A DNA stretch of 32,586 nt, taken from assembly GCF_001854695.1 (NCBI RefSeq), contig NZ_MAXA01000113.1, forward strand, positions 178,318 to 210,903, given 5' to 3'. The DNA comes from Parafrankia soli. Lineage in GTDB: Bacteria; Actinomycetota; Actinomycetes; Frankiales; Frankiaceae. Below the pieces are notes generated by a model, which saw only the letters and a program-made list of their open reading frames with translations, was not told the DNA's origin and searched no databases. A program made the position numbers and the translations under genes. Position 1 is the first letter of the stretch; each line of letters starts with the position of its first letter. This document shows positions 1 to 8,500 of this stretch, in pieces.

Positions 1-1019
1 CAGCCAAGGGCGCCACCTGGACCTCGATCTTCTCCGAGGAGATCGTCCGGATCGGTTCCGAGCGGCCCGACGTGGTCACCATGACCGCGGCGATGCTCCA
101 GCCGGTCGGCCTGAAGTCGTTCGCCAAGGCCTTCCCGGACCGGGTCTTCGACGTCGGCATCGCCGAGCAGCACGCGGTCACCTCGGCCGCCGGCCTGGCC
201 ATGGGCGGTCTCAAGCCCGTCGTGTGTATCTACGCGACGTTCCTGAACCGCGCCTTCGACCAGGTCCTCATGGACGTCGCCATGCACCGCCAGCCGGTGA
301 CCTTCGTGCTCGACCGCGCCGGGATCACCGGCGAGGACGGCGCGTCCCACAACGGCATGTGGGACATGTCCTTCCTGCAGGTCGTGCCGGGTCTGGCGAT
401 CGCCGCCCCGCGTGACGCCGCGACCCTGCGCGCCGAGCTCGACGAGGCGGTCTCCAACACCGACGGCCCGACGGTCGTGCGTTACCCCAAGGGCAAGGTC
501 GCCGCGGACTCCCCGGCGATCGACCAGGTCGGCGGGGTCGACGTCCTCTACCGGGCGCCGGCGGCCGCGCGGCACCGCGAGGTGCTGCTCGTCTCGATCG
601 GCGCGATGGCCCCGACCTGTCTGGACGTCGCCGAGCGTGTCGCCAGCCAGGGCATCGGCATCACCGTGGTCGACCCGCGGTGGGTCAAGCCGCTCGACCC
701 GGCGCTGGTCGACCTCGCCCGTGACCACGACCTCGTCGTCACCGTCGAGGACAACGGGCGGGTCGGTGGCGTCGGTGCCTGCGTCGCGCAGCTGCTGCGG
801 GACGCCGACGTCGACGTCCCGGTGCGTGAGTTCGGGGTCGCCCAGCGCTTCCTCGACCACGGCAAGCGCGACGACGTGCTGGCCGAGGTCGGCCTCGCCC
901 CGCAGGACCTGGCCCGCAAGGTGATCGAGGCGGTCGCCAAGCGCCAGCACGCCCTCATGGGCGACGAGGTCGGCGCGGACGAGTCCAACCAGACCCCCGC
1001 CGGCGGCGGTCAGGCCTGA
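1..1019 (+). CDS. dxs: 1-deoxy-D-xylulose-5-phosphate synthase, C-terminal part (5' end outside window)
   Basis: This thiamine-diphosphate enzyme condenses pyruvate with glyceraldehyde 3-phosphate, the first step of the cytosolic MEP isoprenoid pathway. The reading frame is open from the window edge (first full codon at base 3), so only the last ~338 residues are present. Visible are the transketolase pyrimidine-binding domain with the conserved glutamate in [10 protein letters not shown], the segment [15 protein letters not shown] that matches the family DRAG..G.DG..H.G motif, and the C-terminal transketolase fold ([11 protein letters not shown]). The protein ends in a short Gly/Asp-rich tail. 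A GTG at 72 is internal, not a start, because family sequence continues upstream of it. The next gene is co-directional 129 bp away behind its own promoter-like hexamer, so co-transcription is uncertain. Identification is secure. Confidence 0.97.
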   Translation, partial: AKGATWTSIFSEEIVRIGSERPDVVTMTAAMLQPVGLKSFAKAFPDRVFDVGIAEQHAVTSAAGLAMGGLKPVVCIYATFLNRAFDQVLMDVAMHRQPVTFVLDRAGITGEDGASHNGMWDMSFLQVVPGLAIAAPRDAATLRAELDEAVSNTDGPTVVRYPKGKVAADSPAIDQVGGVDVLYRAPAAARHREVLLVSIGAMAPTCLDVAERVASQGIGITVVDPRWVKPLDPALVDLARDHDLVVTVEDNGRVGGVGACVAQLLRDADVDVPVREFGVAQRFLDHGKRDDVLAEVGLAPQDLARKVIEAVAKRQHALMGDEVGADESNQTPAGGGQA

Positions 1020-1080
1020 CCGGCCGGGCCTGACCGGCAGGGCCCGCTCGGCCGGTCACGACCGGCCGGGCCTGACCGGC
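1020..1080 (+). repeat. 19-bp direct repeat plus inverted repeat after dxs
   Basis: CCGGCCGGGCCTGACCGGC occurs at 1020-1038 and exactly again at 1062-1080. Between them 1049-1056 and 1061-1068 (CGGCCGGT / ACCGGCCG) can pair around a 4-nt loop. The hairpin lies 30 bp past the dxs stop and could act as a terminator without a U-tract, but the whole segment is simple GC-rich sequence, so this function is weakly supported. Confidence 0.4.
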
Positions 1081-1136
1081 GCGGGGCCGGGTCGCGCCCG
1101 TGTGCGCCCGGCGCGGGTGCCGTCCGGTGGACGCCT

Positions 1137-1142
1137 TAGGCT
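1137..1142 (+). promoter_or_regulatory. -10-like hexamer for a leaderless start
   Basis: TAGGCT fits the actinobacterial TANNNT -10 element and sits 6 nt before the GTG at 1149, the spacing expected when transcription begins at the start codon. No Shine-Dalgarno sequence is seen there. No clear -35 is visible. Confidence 0.45.
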
Positions 1143-1148
1143 GACCCG

Positions 1149-2288
1149 GTGAGTCGGCGTCCCGCGCACCGCGAATCCCCGTCCGCCATGGCTGGCGGGG
1201 ACGTCGTGGGTGGGCCCGCCGTCGCACCGGCGGCGGGCCCCGACGAGGCCCGCCCGGCGGAGGAACCGGCTGCCCCCGCCGCCCGTCGGGGCGTGCGGTG
1301 GTGGGTGGTCCGCGCAGCCCTGGTGCTCGCCGCCGCGCTTCTGGTCGTGGCGCTGGTCGGCCAGTGGAACGACGTCCGGGACTCGCTGGGCGACCTGACC
1401 GTTCTCGGTGTCGTCGGCTCCGGTGTGGCGACGACGCTCGCGGTCGGCGCCACCGTCCTGTCCTGGCGTGCCGTGCTCGCCGGGCTCGGTGCGCTGCTGC
1501 CGCTGCGCGCCGCCGTCCGGATCTTCTGCGTCGGCCAGATCGGTAAGTACATTCCGGGCAGTGTGTGGCCCGTCCTCGCCCAGATGGAGCTCTCCCGCGA
1601 CTACGGGGTCTCCCGGCCGAAGTCGGCCCTGGCGAGTCTTGTGGTGCTCGCGCTGGCGGTGCCCTGCGGCGGTCTGGCCGCGGCCGTCACCCTGCCCTTC
1701 TCCTCCCGCGACGCGCTCGCCGACTACTGGTGGGCGCTGGCGGTGGTGCCCGTCTTCGCGGTGGTGCTCTACCCTCCGGTGCTCGCCAGACTGCTGGCGG
1801 TCGCGTTCCGGCTGCTGCGCCGCCCGCCGCTGACCGAGCCGCTGACCGCCCGCCCCATCGCCGTCGGCGCCGGCTGGCTGCTGGGCAGCTTCGCCTGCTA
1901 CGGCGTGGGGACCTGGCTGCTGGTCCGTGACCTGCAGCCGGAGGTCGGCGGCGCCCGGCTGGTGGCGCTGTGCGTCGGCGCCTACGCCCTGGCCTGGACC
2001 GCGGGCTTCCTGGTGCTCGTCCTGCCCGCGGGCGCGGGCGTGCGCGAGGCCGTACTGGTGCTTGCCCTGGCCCCGGCGCTGCCGAGTGGCCCGTCGACGC
2101 TGATCGCTCTTGTCGCGCGCCTGCTCGCCACGGTCGCCGACATCGTCTGGGCGCTGGTCGGGGTGGCGCTGCGCCCGCGTGGCGAGGCGGTCGCCAGTAG
2201 GCCGGAGGACCTCGCCGGGTCGGGCCAGGCCGGCCCACGGGCCGGGGGCGCCGCGGCCGTCGCCCAGCCGGCGCCGAGTAACCGCTGA
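1149..2288 (+). CDS. LPG-synthase-like (UPF0104/YbhN-type) integral membrane protein
   Basis: A 379-residue membrane protein of the lysylphosphatidylglycerol-synthase transmembrane family. Residues 1-46 are a disordered Pro/Ala/Arg-rich cytoplasmic head; about eight hydrophobic segments follow. Family hallmarks are GQIGKYIPGSVWP near residue 127 and LPAGAGVREAVL near residue 296. Relatives are flippase-like or lipid-modifying membrane proteins, but the substrate of stand-alone members is usually unknown and no aminoacyl-transferase domain is fused here. GTG 1149 is preferred because TAGGCT lies 6 nt upstream; ATG 1188 is an alternative. The tail after the last helix is Ala/Pro-rich. Family is confident, function is not. 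Confidence 0.85.
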   Translation: MSRRPAHRESPSAMAGGDVVGGPAVAPAAGPDEARPAEEPAAPAARRGVRWWVVRAALVLAAALLVVALVGQWNDVRDSLGDLTVLGVVGSGVATTLAVGATVLSWRAVLAGLGALLPLRAAVRIFCVGQIGKYIPGSVWPVLAQMELSRDYGVSRPKSALASLVVLALAVPCGGLAAAVTLPFSSRDALADYWWALAVVPVFAVVLYPPVLARLLAVAFRLLRRPPLTEPLTARPIAVGAGWLLGSFACYGVGTWLLVRDLQPEVGGARLVALCVGAYALAWTAGFLVLVLPAGAGVREAVLVLALAPALPSGPSTLIALVARLLATVADIVWALVGVALRPRGEAVASRPEDLAGSGQAGPRAGGAAAVAQPAPSNR

Positions 2289-2633
2289 CCCGCGCACCGG
2301 CGTGGGAACGTCGCCGTTCCGCACCGTCAATGATCGGAAGCGTGACCGGTGAGGTGCCCAGAGCGATGTCCTCCGTATTCGGATCATCGATCGGGTGTCC
2401 TTTCGGGCGGAGTTCAGGAAACTGTGGCGCCCCAGCTTTTTCGCCGGAGGTGACGCTCAGCGTTGAAGCGGCCGGTGATGCTTTTGTCCTGGGGGCTTCG
2501 GCGGCCTGGTGCGCCGGGTGGGTTTTTGTCGGTGGCCTGTTCCGACTGATGCCGTGAACCGGGGCGAATCGGTGGGATCCAGCTACTGATCGCGCCGCCG
2601 AGTATCGATTCTCCGCAGGCGGGCGCAAACGAC
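2289..2633. other. Intergenic region between convergent genes, no gene seen
   Basis: This stretch separates the UPF0104-type gene (+) from the MFS gene (-). It is less GC-biased than its surroundings. A small hairpin, CGGCG at 2499-2503 with CGCCG at 2512-2516, is followed by TTTTT at 2523-2527 and may be a weak terminator for the + strand gene. Short open frames here show no protein-like composition and have no convincing ribosome-binding site. Confidence 0.5.
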
Positions 2634-2675
2634 GTCCGGGTACGGATCACCGTGGTGGGTGATCCGTACCCGGAC
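2634..2675 (-). terminator. Strong hairpin terminator of the MFS gene
   Basis: A perfect 17-bp inverted repeat (2634-2650 with 2659-2675) around the 8-nt loop CGTGGTGG. It begins 5 nt after the MFS stop codon on the minus strand and is followed by GTCGTTTG, so it has only a poor U-tract. Position and stem strength support transcription termination. Confidence 0.8.
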
Positions 2676-2680
2676 CCGCT

Positions 2681-4183
2681 TCAGACGGACGACGGCCGGC
2701 CGACCACGGGCAGGGCCCGGGGTGCCGCGGGCGTGGCGGCTGCCGCGGGCGTGGCGGGTGCCGCGGGCGTCGCGGATGCTGCCGTCCTCGCGGGCGCTGC
2801 CGTCCTCGTGGGCGACGGCAGCAGCGTGGCCACTGCCGCGGCGGTGAGCAGGACGGCCGCCCCCACCCACAGCGCGGGCCGGGTGCCGTCCACGAACGCC
2901 CCCGGGCTCCCGTAGCCGCCGTTCGCGGCGAAGACCGAGGCCAGCACCGCGACCCCCAGGACGCCGCCGAGCTCGCGCATCGCGTTGTTCGTGCCGGAGG
3001 CGAGACCCTCCTGCTCCGCCGGGACCGAACCGAGGGCCACCGACGCGACCGGAACGAAGAACAGCGCCATGCCCACACCGGCCAGGACGAAGGGCGGGAC
3101 GAGCCCGGCGTAGTCGGCCCCGGTGTCCAGGATCGTCGCGAGCCAGGCCAGGCTCACGGCCTCGATCGCCATACCGGCCACGATCAGCGGGCGCCCGCCG
3201 ATCCGATCCGAGAGCGGTCCGGCGATCGGGGCGATCAGCAGGGGCATCGCCGTCCAGGGCAGCGTGCGGATGCCGGCCTCGAGGGGCGAGTAGTCGAAGA
3301 CGTTCTGCAGGGCCTGCGCCAACAGGAAGATCGACCCGAACATGCCGACCGAGAACAGCAGCGACACGGCGTTCACCGCCGCGAACCCGCGGCGGCGGAA
3401 CAGGGCCATCGGCAGCATGGGGCTCCCGCCGCGCCGGGCCACGCGCCGCTCCCAGGCGATGAAGGCGCCGACCCCGGCCGCGCCGGCCAGCAGTGACGTC
3501 AGGACGGCCGGGCTCGTCCACCCGTGGCTCTCACCGCGGACCAGCCCGAGTGTGACGCCGAGCAGCCCGGCGGAGATGATCGCGACCCCCGGCAGGTCCA
3601 GCCGTCCGGCCGGCCCGCGGGACTCCGTGAGCCTGCGCAGCGCGAGCGGGACCGTCACCAGGCCGATCGGCACGTTCAGCCAGAAGATCCACTGCCAGCT
3701 CGCCCCCTCGGTGATCGCGCCACCGACCAGGGGCCCGACGGCCACGGCAAGCCCGGACATCGCCCCCCACACGCCGAGCGCGGCGCCCCGGCGCTCGGGT
3801 GGGACCGCCGCCGACAGCAGCGTCAGGCTCAGTGGCAGGACCAGCGCCGCGCCGACGCCCTGCATGGCCCGGGCGGCGATGAGCGCCTCGATGGACGGGG
3901 CGAGCGCCGCGCCGAGGCTGCCCAGGGTGAACACCCCGAGCCCGGTGGCGAACACGGCCCGCCGCCCGAGCCGGTCGCCGAGCGCGGCGCCGGTCAGCAG
4001 CAACACCGCGAACGGCAGCGTGTAGGCGTTCACCACCCATTCCAGGCCCTCCAGGCCCGCCCCGAGGTCGTCGCGGATCTGGGGAAGTGCGGTGGTGACC
4101 ACCAGGTTGTCCAGGGCCACCATGAACGCCGTTATGGACGTCACGACGAACGTCCAGACGGTGGCGGATCGCTTGTCGGTCAC
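2681..4183 (-). CDS. MFS drug/solute exporter, DHA2 (EmrB/QacA-like), 14 TM
   Basis: A 500-residue proton-driven exporter of the cytoplasmic membrane. The pattern of ~14 hydrophobic segments and the motifs fit DHA2: LDNLVVTTALPQIRDDL in TM1, GDRLGRR (motif A) in loop 2-3, and [12 protein letters not shown] (motif C) in TM5. The last ~45 residues are an Ala/Thr/Pro tail built from hexapeptide repeats. GTG 4183 is chosen because GGAGGG lies 5 nt upstream. The TetR gene is 150 bp upstream on the same strand, and palindromes occur in that gap, so the exporter is probably under TetR repression. The substrate cannot be read from sequence; drug or secondary-metabolite export is inferred. Confidence 0.93.
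   Translation of the reverse strand: MTDKRSATVWTFVVTSITAFMVALDNLVVTTALPQIRDDLGAGLEGLEWVVNAYTLPFAVLLLTGAALGDRLGRRAVFATGLGVFTLGSLGAALAPSIEALIAARAMQGVGAALVLPLSLTLLSAAVPPERRGAALGVWGAMSGLAVAVGPLVGGAITEGASWQWIFWLNVPIGLVTVPLALRRLTESRGPAGRLDLPGVAIISAGLLGVTLGLVRGESHGWTSPAVLTSLLAGAAGVGAFIAWERRVARRGGSPMLPMALFRRRGFAAVNAVSLLFSVGMFGSIFLLAQALQNVFDYSPLEAGIRTLPWTAMPLLIAPIAGPLSDRIGGRPLIVAGMAIEAVSLAWLATILDTGADYAGLVPPFVLAGVGMALFFVPVASVALGSVPAEQEGLASGTNNAMRELGGVLGVAVLASVFAANGGYGSPGAFVDGTRPALWVGAAVLLTAAAVATLLPSPTRTAAPARTAASATPAAPATPAAAATPAAPRALPVVGRPSSV
2723..2813 (-). repeat. 18-bp tandem repeat coding the MFS tail
   Basis: Three copies of an 18-bp unit close to TGCCGCGGGCGTGGCGGC (2723, 2741, 2759) are followed by two copies of GCTGCCGTCCTCGCGGGC (2778, 2796; one mismatch). 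The 18-bp period keeps frame and gives six-residue Ala/Pro/Thr repeats at the exporter C-terminus. Confidence 0.8.
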
Positions 4184-4203
4184 GAGTTCCCTCCAAGGTC
4201 TTG

Positions 4204-4241
4204 AGTGCTCACTACCTTCGTTGGATAGTGATTGGTCACTA
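4204..4241. promoter_or_regulatory. Candidate TetR operators upstream of the MFS gene
   Basis: AGTG-CT-CACT lies at 4204-4213, and TAGTGA-TTGG-TCACTA, a perfect 6-bp inverted repeat, at 4226-4241. They are 20-60 bp upstream of the exporter start. The same AGTG..CACT core occurs at 4894-4903 beside the TetR gene, which suggests one regulator for both genes. Confidence 0.55.
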
Positions 4242-4333
4242 GATTCGTGGTGTGGACGAGGGTGCGGACAGGTGGAACGGGTGCGAGGGAGGCGAACGCG
4301 GGTCTGGAACGGCGCGGGCCGACCCAGGCCGGT

Positions 4334-4882
4334 CTAGCTGCAGATCTCCCGGGCCCAGCGGTCGCCGATCTCCTGCAGGTTCATCGCGGCCACGACGTTG
4401 AGCAGCATGCCGTGCCCGAAGAACGTGCGCAGTTCCTCGTCGTCGCATCCGCTGACGCGTTCGACGGTCTGCCACAGGTCCCGGAAACCCTGCCGGGTGA
4501 CCTCCTGGATGTCCGGGTCGCCGCAGGAGGCGTAGCTCTGCATCTGCATGAGCAGGTAGGTGCGGTCGGTGAGCAGCTCGTCGTAGGCGGACCCGATCGC
4601 CGTCAGGGCGTCGGCGCCGACCAGGTCGCCCGCCGCGGTCTCGAAGCGTTCGCGAGTCAGGGTGAAGGTGGCCCGGACGGCCGCCAGGAACAGTTCCTTC
4701 TTGGTGGGGAAGAGTCGGAACAGATAGGGCTGGGAGATGCCGGCACGGCTGGCGATCGCCTCGGTGGACGTGCCGGTCAGGCCGCCCAGGGCGAACTCCT
4801 CGACGGCCGCCGCGAGCACCACCGCGCGTCGTTGCTCCGCGCTCATCCGGGTGCCGGTGCCGCCGGTTGTCCTTGGGGCCAC
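4334..4882 (-). CDS. TetR-family transcriptional regulator
   Basis: A protein of about 182 residues with an N-terminal TetR DNA-binding domain: RRAVVLAAAVEEFALGG (helix 1), then TSTEAIASRAGISQPYLFRLF (helix-turn-helix), ending FPTKKELFLAAV. The C-terminal ligand domain is all-helical and not assignable to a ligand. GTG 4882 is the first start after the AGTGGTCACT palindrome; ATG 4846 (MSAEQRR) is an alternative and keeps the whole DNA-binding domain. Frames extending to 4972 would read through the palindrome and are less likely. It precedes the MFS exporter, so it probably represses the exporter and itself until an inducer binds. Confidence 0.9.
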   Translation of the reverse strand: MAPRTTGGTGTRMSAEQRRAVVLAAAVEEFALGGLTGTSTEAIASRAGISQPYLFRLFPTKKELFLAAVRATFTLTRERFETAAGDLVGADALTAIGSAYDELLTDRTYLLMQMQSYASCGDPDIQEVTRQGFRDLWQTVERVSGCDDEELRTFFGHGMLLNVVAAMNLQEIGDRWAREICS

Positions 4883-4893
4883 GACCTCAAGGT

Positions 4894-4903
4894 AGTGGTC
4901 ACT
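4894..4903. promoter_or_regulatory. Candidate operator at the TetR gene start
   Basis: AGTGGTCACT, a palindrome with core AGTG-N2-CACT, lies about 12 bp upstream of the preferred TetR start. It matches the half-sites found upstream of the exporter, as expected for autoregulation. Confidence 0.5.
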
Positions 4904-4960
4904 CAATAACCAAGTCAAGGAGAATGTCGGCCCGGAGCGCGGCGGATCCGAGCGGCGGCC

Positions 4961-5015
4961 TCGGACGGGCACTCCGGGCGGGCAGCGCCGGTGTCCGCCC
5001 GGCGTGCCCGTCCGA
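4961..5015 (-). terminator. Nested hairpin terminator after fadB
   Basis: Outer perfect 11-bp arms at 4961-4971 and 5005-5015 (TCGGACGGGCA / TGCCCGTCCGA) enclose an inner 8-bp stem at 4974-4981 and 4995-5002. On the minus strand the hairpin begins directly after the fadB stop codon. There is no U-tract. Confidence 0.75.
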
Positions 5016-7184
5016 TCAGGCGACGGTGGCGACGCCCGGAGGGTTGAAACGGCGACCGGTCACGCGTTCGCTGATGCCGGTGCGGTCCAGGTACGGGGTG
5101 ATGCCGCCGAGGTGGAAGGGCCAGCCGGCGCCGAGGATCATGCACAGGTCGACGTCCGCCGCCTCGGCCACGACGCCCTCGTCCAGCAGGAGCCTTATCT
5201 CCTGGGCCAGCGCCGAGAGCGCCGCCTCACGGACCTGCTCGGGCGTCATCGCCGCGCCCTCCCGAGCGGTCGGCGCGGTGCCGTCGTCCATGCTCCGGAC
5301 GAGATCGGCGACCTCCGGGTCGACGATCTGCTCGCCGCCCGGTCCGGCCGTGTAGAAGCTGCTCTTCCCGGCGGCCACGACCCGCGCCAGGCCGTCCGGC
5401 GTGCGGAACCGGTCGGGCATGGCCTGGTGCAGGGTCCGGGCCACGTGCAGTGCGACCGGCGGGCCGACCAGCGAGAGCAGGACCAGCGGCGACATCGGCA
5501 GTCCGAGCGGGTCGAGCGCGCCGTCGGCCTGTTCGATCGGGGTTCCGGTCTCGGTGGCCGCGAGCACCTCGCCCATGAACCGGGTGAGGAGGCGGTTCAC
5601 CACGAAGGCCGGCGCGTCCGCGACCAGCACCGCGTTCTTCTTCAGCTGCTTCGCGACCTGCAGCGTGGTCGCGATCGCGGCGTCGTCGGTCCGCGGGGTG
5701 CGGACGACCTCGACCAGGGGCAGCACCGCCACCGGGTTGAAGAAGTGCAGCCCGGCGACCCGCTCCGGATGGGTCAGGTCGGCGGCCATCTCGGTCACCG
5801 AGAGGGCCGAGGTGTTGGTGAGCAGCAGCGTCTCCGGCTTCACCACGGACTCGAGCTCGGCGAGCACCGCCTTCTTGACCGACATGTCCTCGAAGACGGC
5901 CTCGATGATCAGGTCGGCGTCGGCGAACGCGTCCTTGGTCAGTGAGCCGGTCACGGAGGCCTTGAGCCGGTTCGCGCGGTCGTGGGAGATCCGCCCGCGC
6001 AGCAGCAGGTTGTCGATCTCGCTGTGGACGTGTGCGACTCCCGCGTCGAGACGCGCCTGGTCGAGGTCGGTGAGGACGACCGGCACCTCCAGCCGCTGGG
6101 CGAACAGCAGCCCGAGTTGGCTGGCCATCAGCCCCGCGCCGACCACGCCGACCTTGGTCACCGCCCGGGCCAGCGAGCGGTCGGGCCCGCCGACCGGCCG
6201 CTTGGCACGCCGGTTCACCAGGTCGAAGGAGTAGAGCCCGGCGACGAGCTCCTCGCTGGACCCGAGATCGGCCAGCGCCGCCGTCTCGGCGGCGTACCCC
6301 GTGTCGGCGTCCGCGGTCTCCGCCAGGGCCATCAACTCGAGGGCGCGGTAGGCGGCCGGGGCCGCGCCGTGCAGCCGGGCGTCCGCGAGGACGCGGCCGC
6401 GCTCCAGCGCCGCGGCCCAGGCGGCACCCCGCTCGACGGGACGGCGGCCCTTGGCCGGGTCCACCTCGCCCCGCAGCACCTGGCCGACCCAGTGCAGCGC
6501 CTCCTCGAGGAAGTCCGCGGCATCCAGCAGGACGTCACCGAGGCCGAGCGCGAACGCCTTGGGGCCGCGCAGCGTCCGGTTCTGGCTGAGCGCGTTGTCG
6601 ATCATGATGGTGACCGCGTTCTCCGGGCCGACCAGGCTCGGCAGCAGCTGGGTGCCGCCCCAGGCCGGCACCAGACCGAGGAAGACCTCGGGCAGCGCGA
6701 TCGGCGCGGCACCGGCGGAGATCGCCCGGTAGTCGCAGTGCAGCGCCAGCTCCAGGCCGCCGCCCATCGCGGCGCCGTTGACCAGCGCGAAGGTGGGGAC
6801 CCGCCGGTCGCCCAGCCGGCCCTCGCCGACCCGGCGCAGCGCGGTGTGCCCAAGCTCGCCGAGCGCGGTGAGCTTGGGCCGGACCTCGGCCGGGTCGGTC
6901 AGCGACGACCGGTAGGAGAGGTCCGCGCCGGCGCAGAAGATGAACGGCTTGCCGGTCACCGCCACCGCCGCCACCGGCGGGTCGTGGGCCTCGATCTCCT
7001 CGACGGCGGTGAGCAGCGACCGCAGCCCGCCCGGGCCGAAGGTGCTCGGGCGGGTGTGGTCCTGCCCGTTGTCCAGGGTGATGAGCGCGACCGGGCCGCT
7101 CACGCCGGGCAGTTGTGCGTACCGGACATGGGCCTGCGTGACGACCTCGTCCGGGTGTTCCAGGGTCATCGTGGCGCTGCTCAT
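5016..7184 (-). CDS. fadB: FadB-like enoyl-CoA hydratase / 3-hydroxyacyl-CoA dehydrogenase
   Basis: A 722-residue cytosolic bifunctional enzyme of fatty-acid beta-oxidation: hydration of 2-enoyl-CoA, then NAD-dependent oxidation of the 3-hydroxyacyl-CoA. Residues ~20-230 are a crotonase domain (FCAGADLS oxyanion segment, AAMGGGLELALHCDYRA with the glutamate, PEVFLGLVPAWGG). From ~341 comes the Rossmann domain, KVGVVGAGLMASQLG, where the third Gly of GxGxxG is Ala. The dehydrogenase histidine is in LHFFNPVAVLPLVEV near 478. Length matches the actinobacterial FadB form. ATG 7184 has AGGAG just upstream and overlaps the thiolase stop as ATGA, showing translational coupling to the thiolase. A nested hairpin ends the unit. 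Confidence 0.95.
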   Translation of the reverse strand: MSSATMTLEHPDEVVTQAHVRYAQLPGVSGPVALITLDNGQDHTRPSTFGPGGLRSLLTAVEEIEAHDPPVAAVAVTGKPFIFCAGADLSYRSSLTDPAEVRPKLTALGELGHTALRRVGEGRLGDRRVPTFALVNGAAMGGGLELALHCDYRAISAGAAPIALPEVFLGLVPAWGGTQLLPSLVGPENAVTIMIDNALSQNRTLRGPKAFALGLGDVLLDAADFLEEALHWVGQVLRGEVDPAKGRRPVERGAAWAAALERGRVLADARLHGAAPAAYRALELMALAETADADTGYAAETAALADLGSSEELVAGLYSFDLVNRRAKRPVGGPDRSLARAVTKVGVVGAGLMASQLGLLFAQRLEVPVVLTDLDQARLDAGVAHVHSEIDNLLLRGRISHDRANRLKASVTGSLTKDAFADADLIIEAVFEDMSVKKAVLAELESVVKPETLLLTNTSALSVTEMAADLTHPERVAGLHFFNPVAVLPLVEVVRTPRTDDAAIATTLQVAKQLKKNAVLVADAPAFVVNRLLTRFMGEVLAATETGTPIEQADGALDPLGLPMSPLVLLSLVGPPVALHVARTLHQAMPDRFRTPDGLARVVAAGKSSFYTAGPGGEQIVDPEVADLVRSMDDGTAPTAREGAAMTPEQVREAALSALAQEIRLLLDEGVVAEAADVDLCMILGAGWPFHLGGITPYLDRTGISERVTGRRFNPPGVATVA

Positions 7185-8398
7185 GCTCCTTCTCCCGTTC
7201 GGCCGAAGTGCGGGTTCTCCCAGATCGTCGTCGCTCCCATGCCGAAGCCCACGCACATCGCGGTCATCCCGTAGCGGACCTCGGGATGCTCCTCGAACTG
7301 GCGGGCCAGCTGGGTCATCAGCCGCACTCCGCTGGAGGCGAGCGGGTGCCCGTACGCGATGGCGCCGCCGTAGGGGTTGACCCGCGGGTCGTCGTCGGCG
7401 AGGCCGAAGTGTTCCAGGAAGGCGATCACCTGCACGGCGAAGGCCTCGTTCAGCTCGAACAGGCCGATGTCGTCGATGCTCAGGCCGGTGCGGGCCAGCG
7501 CCTTCTCCGTGGACGGGATCGGCCCGACCCCCATGACCTCGGGCGCCACACCGGCGAACCCGAACCCGACCAGCGACATCTTCCGGGTCAGGCCGAGCTC
7601 GTCGGCGACGTCCGCGGCGGCGAGCACGCAGCCGGTGGCGCCGTCGTTGATGCCCGCGGCGTTGCCCGCGGTGACCCGCCCGTGCGGCCGGAACGGTGTC
7701 CGCAGCCCGGCGAGGCCCTCGACGGTGGTGCCGGGCCGGGGCGGCTCGTCCGCGGTGACCAGCTCCCAGCCGCTGTCGACGTGCCGCGCGGTGACGGGGA
7801 CGAGGTCGGGCTGGATCCTGCCGTCCGCGTACGCCTTGGCGGCCTTCGCCTGCGACGCGGCGGCGTACGCGTCCGCCCGGGCCCGGGTGATCCCCGGGAA
7901 CCGGTCGTGCACGTTCTCCGCGGTCATGCCCATGACCAGCGCGGAGGGATCGACGAGACGCTCGGAGACGAACCGCGGGTTCGGGTCCACGCCCTCGCCC
8001 ATCGGATGGCGCCCCATGTGCTCGACGCCGCCGGCGATGGCGATGTCGTAGGCGCCGACGGCGATCGCGGACGCGGTGGTGGTCACCGCCGTCACCGCGC
8101 CCGCGCACATCCGGTCGATGGCGTAGCCGGGCACCGACTCGGGCAGCCCGGCCAGGATGCCGGCGACCCGGCCGATGGTCAGGCCCTGATCGCCGATCTG
8201 GGTCGTCGCCGCGATCGCGACCTCGTCGACCCGCTCGGGCGGCAGCGCGGGATTGCGCCGCATCAGCTCGCGGATGACCCGGACCACCAGGTCGTCGGCC
8301 CGGGTCTCGGCGTAGACGCCCTTGGCCTTGCCGAAGGGAGTGCGTACACCGTCGACGAACACCACGTCACGGATCGAACCCTGCGCGCTGACGAACAC
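7181..8398 (-). CDS. fadA: Acetyl-CoA acyltransferase (thiolase, FadA-type)
   Basis: About 405 residues; the thiolase cleaves 3-ketoacyl-CoA to acetyl-CoA and a shortened acyl-CoA, the last beta-oxidation step. The nucleophilic Cys is Cys98 in DRMCAGAVTAV. Other active-site blocks are ELNEAFAVQ, GHPLASSGVR (His) and AMCVGFGMGAT (second Cys). GTG 8398 is chosen because GAGGAGG ends 6 nt before it; GTG 8401 is adjacent and GTG 8434 would add 12 residues of unlikely sequence. Its stop overlaps the fadB start by 4 nt, so both are made from one message and should form the multienzyme complex. Palindromes at 8517-8549 suggest control by a fatty-acid responsive repressor (inference). Confidence 0.95.
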   Translation of the reverse strand: MFVSAQGSIRDVVFVDGVRTPFGKAKGVYAETRADDLVVRVIRELMRRNPALPPERVDEVAIAATTQIGDQGLTIGRVAGILAGLPESVPGYAIDRMCAGAVTAVTTTASAIAVGAYDIAIAGGVEHMGRHPMGEGVDPNPRFVSERLVDPSALVMGMTAENVHDRFPGITRARADAYAAASQAKAAKAYADGRIQPDLVPVTARHVDSGWELVTADEPPRPGTTVEGLAGLRTPFRPHGRVTAGNAAGINDGATGCVLAAADVADELGLTRKMSLVGFGFAGVAPEVMGVGPIPSTEKALARTGLSIDDIGLFELNEAFAVQVIAFLEHFGLADDDPRVNPYGGAIAYGHPLASSGVRLMTQLARQFEEHPEVRYGMTAMCVGFGMGATTIWENPHFGRTGEGA

Positions 8399-8500
8399 CA
8401 CCGGCCTCCTCGACGCCTCACCCGTGGGCGGCACGTGCGCGGCCCGCGGCAGACGGTGTCGGGCCGGCTGCCCGCAGTGGCGCCGGACCGCGACGGGAAC

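Noticed and set aside
1056-2387. 443-codon open frame on the minus strand
   Set aside because: Antisense to the UPF0104-type membrane gene; Arg/Gln/Gly-rich composition typical of a GC-rich shadow frame.
2330-2557. 75-codon plus-strand frame in the intergenic region
   Set aside because: No ribosome-binding site, no protein-like composition and no recognisable motif.
2723-2813. Possible CRISPR-like repeat
   Set aside because: The 18-bp units are contiguous with no unique spacers and lie in frame inside the exporter gene.
7185-8108. Upstream extension of the fadB frame to 8108
   Set aside because: The extra sequence is Arg/Gly-rich shadow of the thiolase gene; fadB starts at ATG 7184 with a ribosome-binding site.
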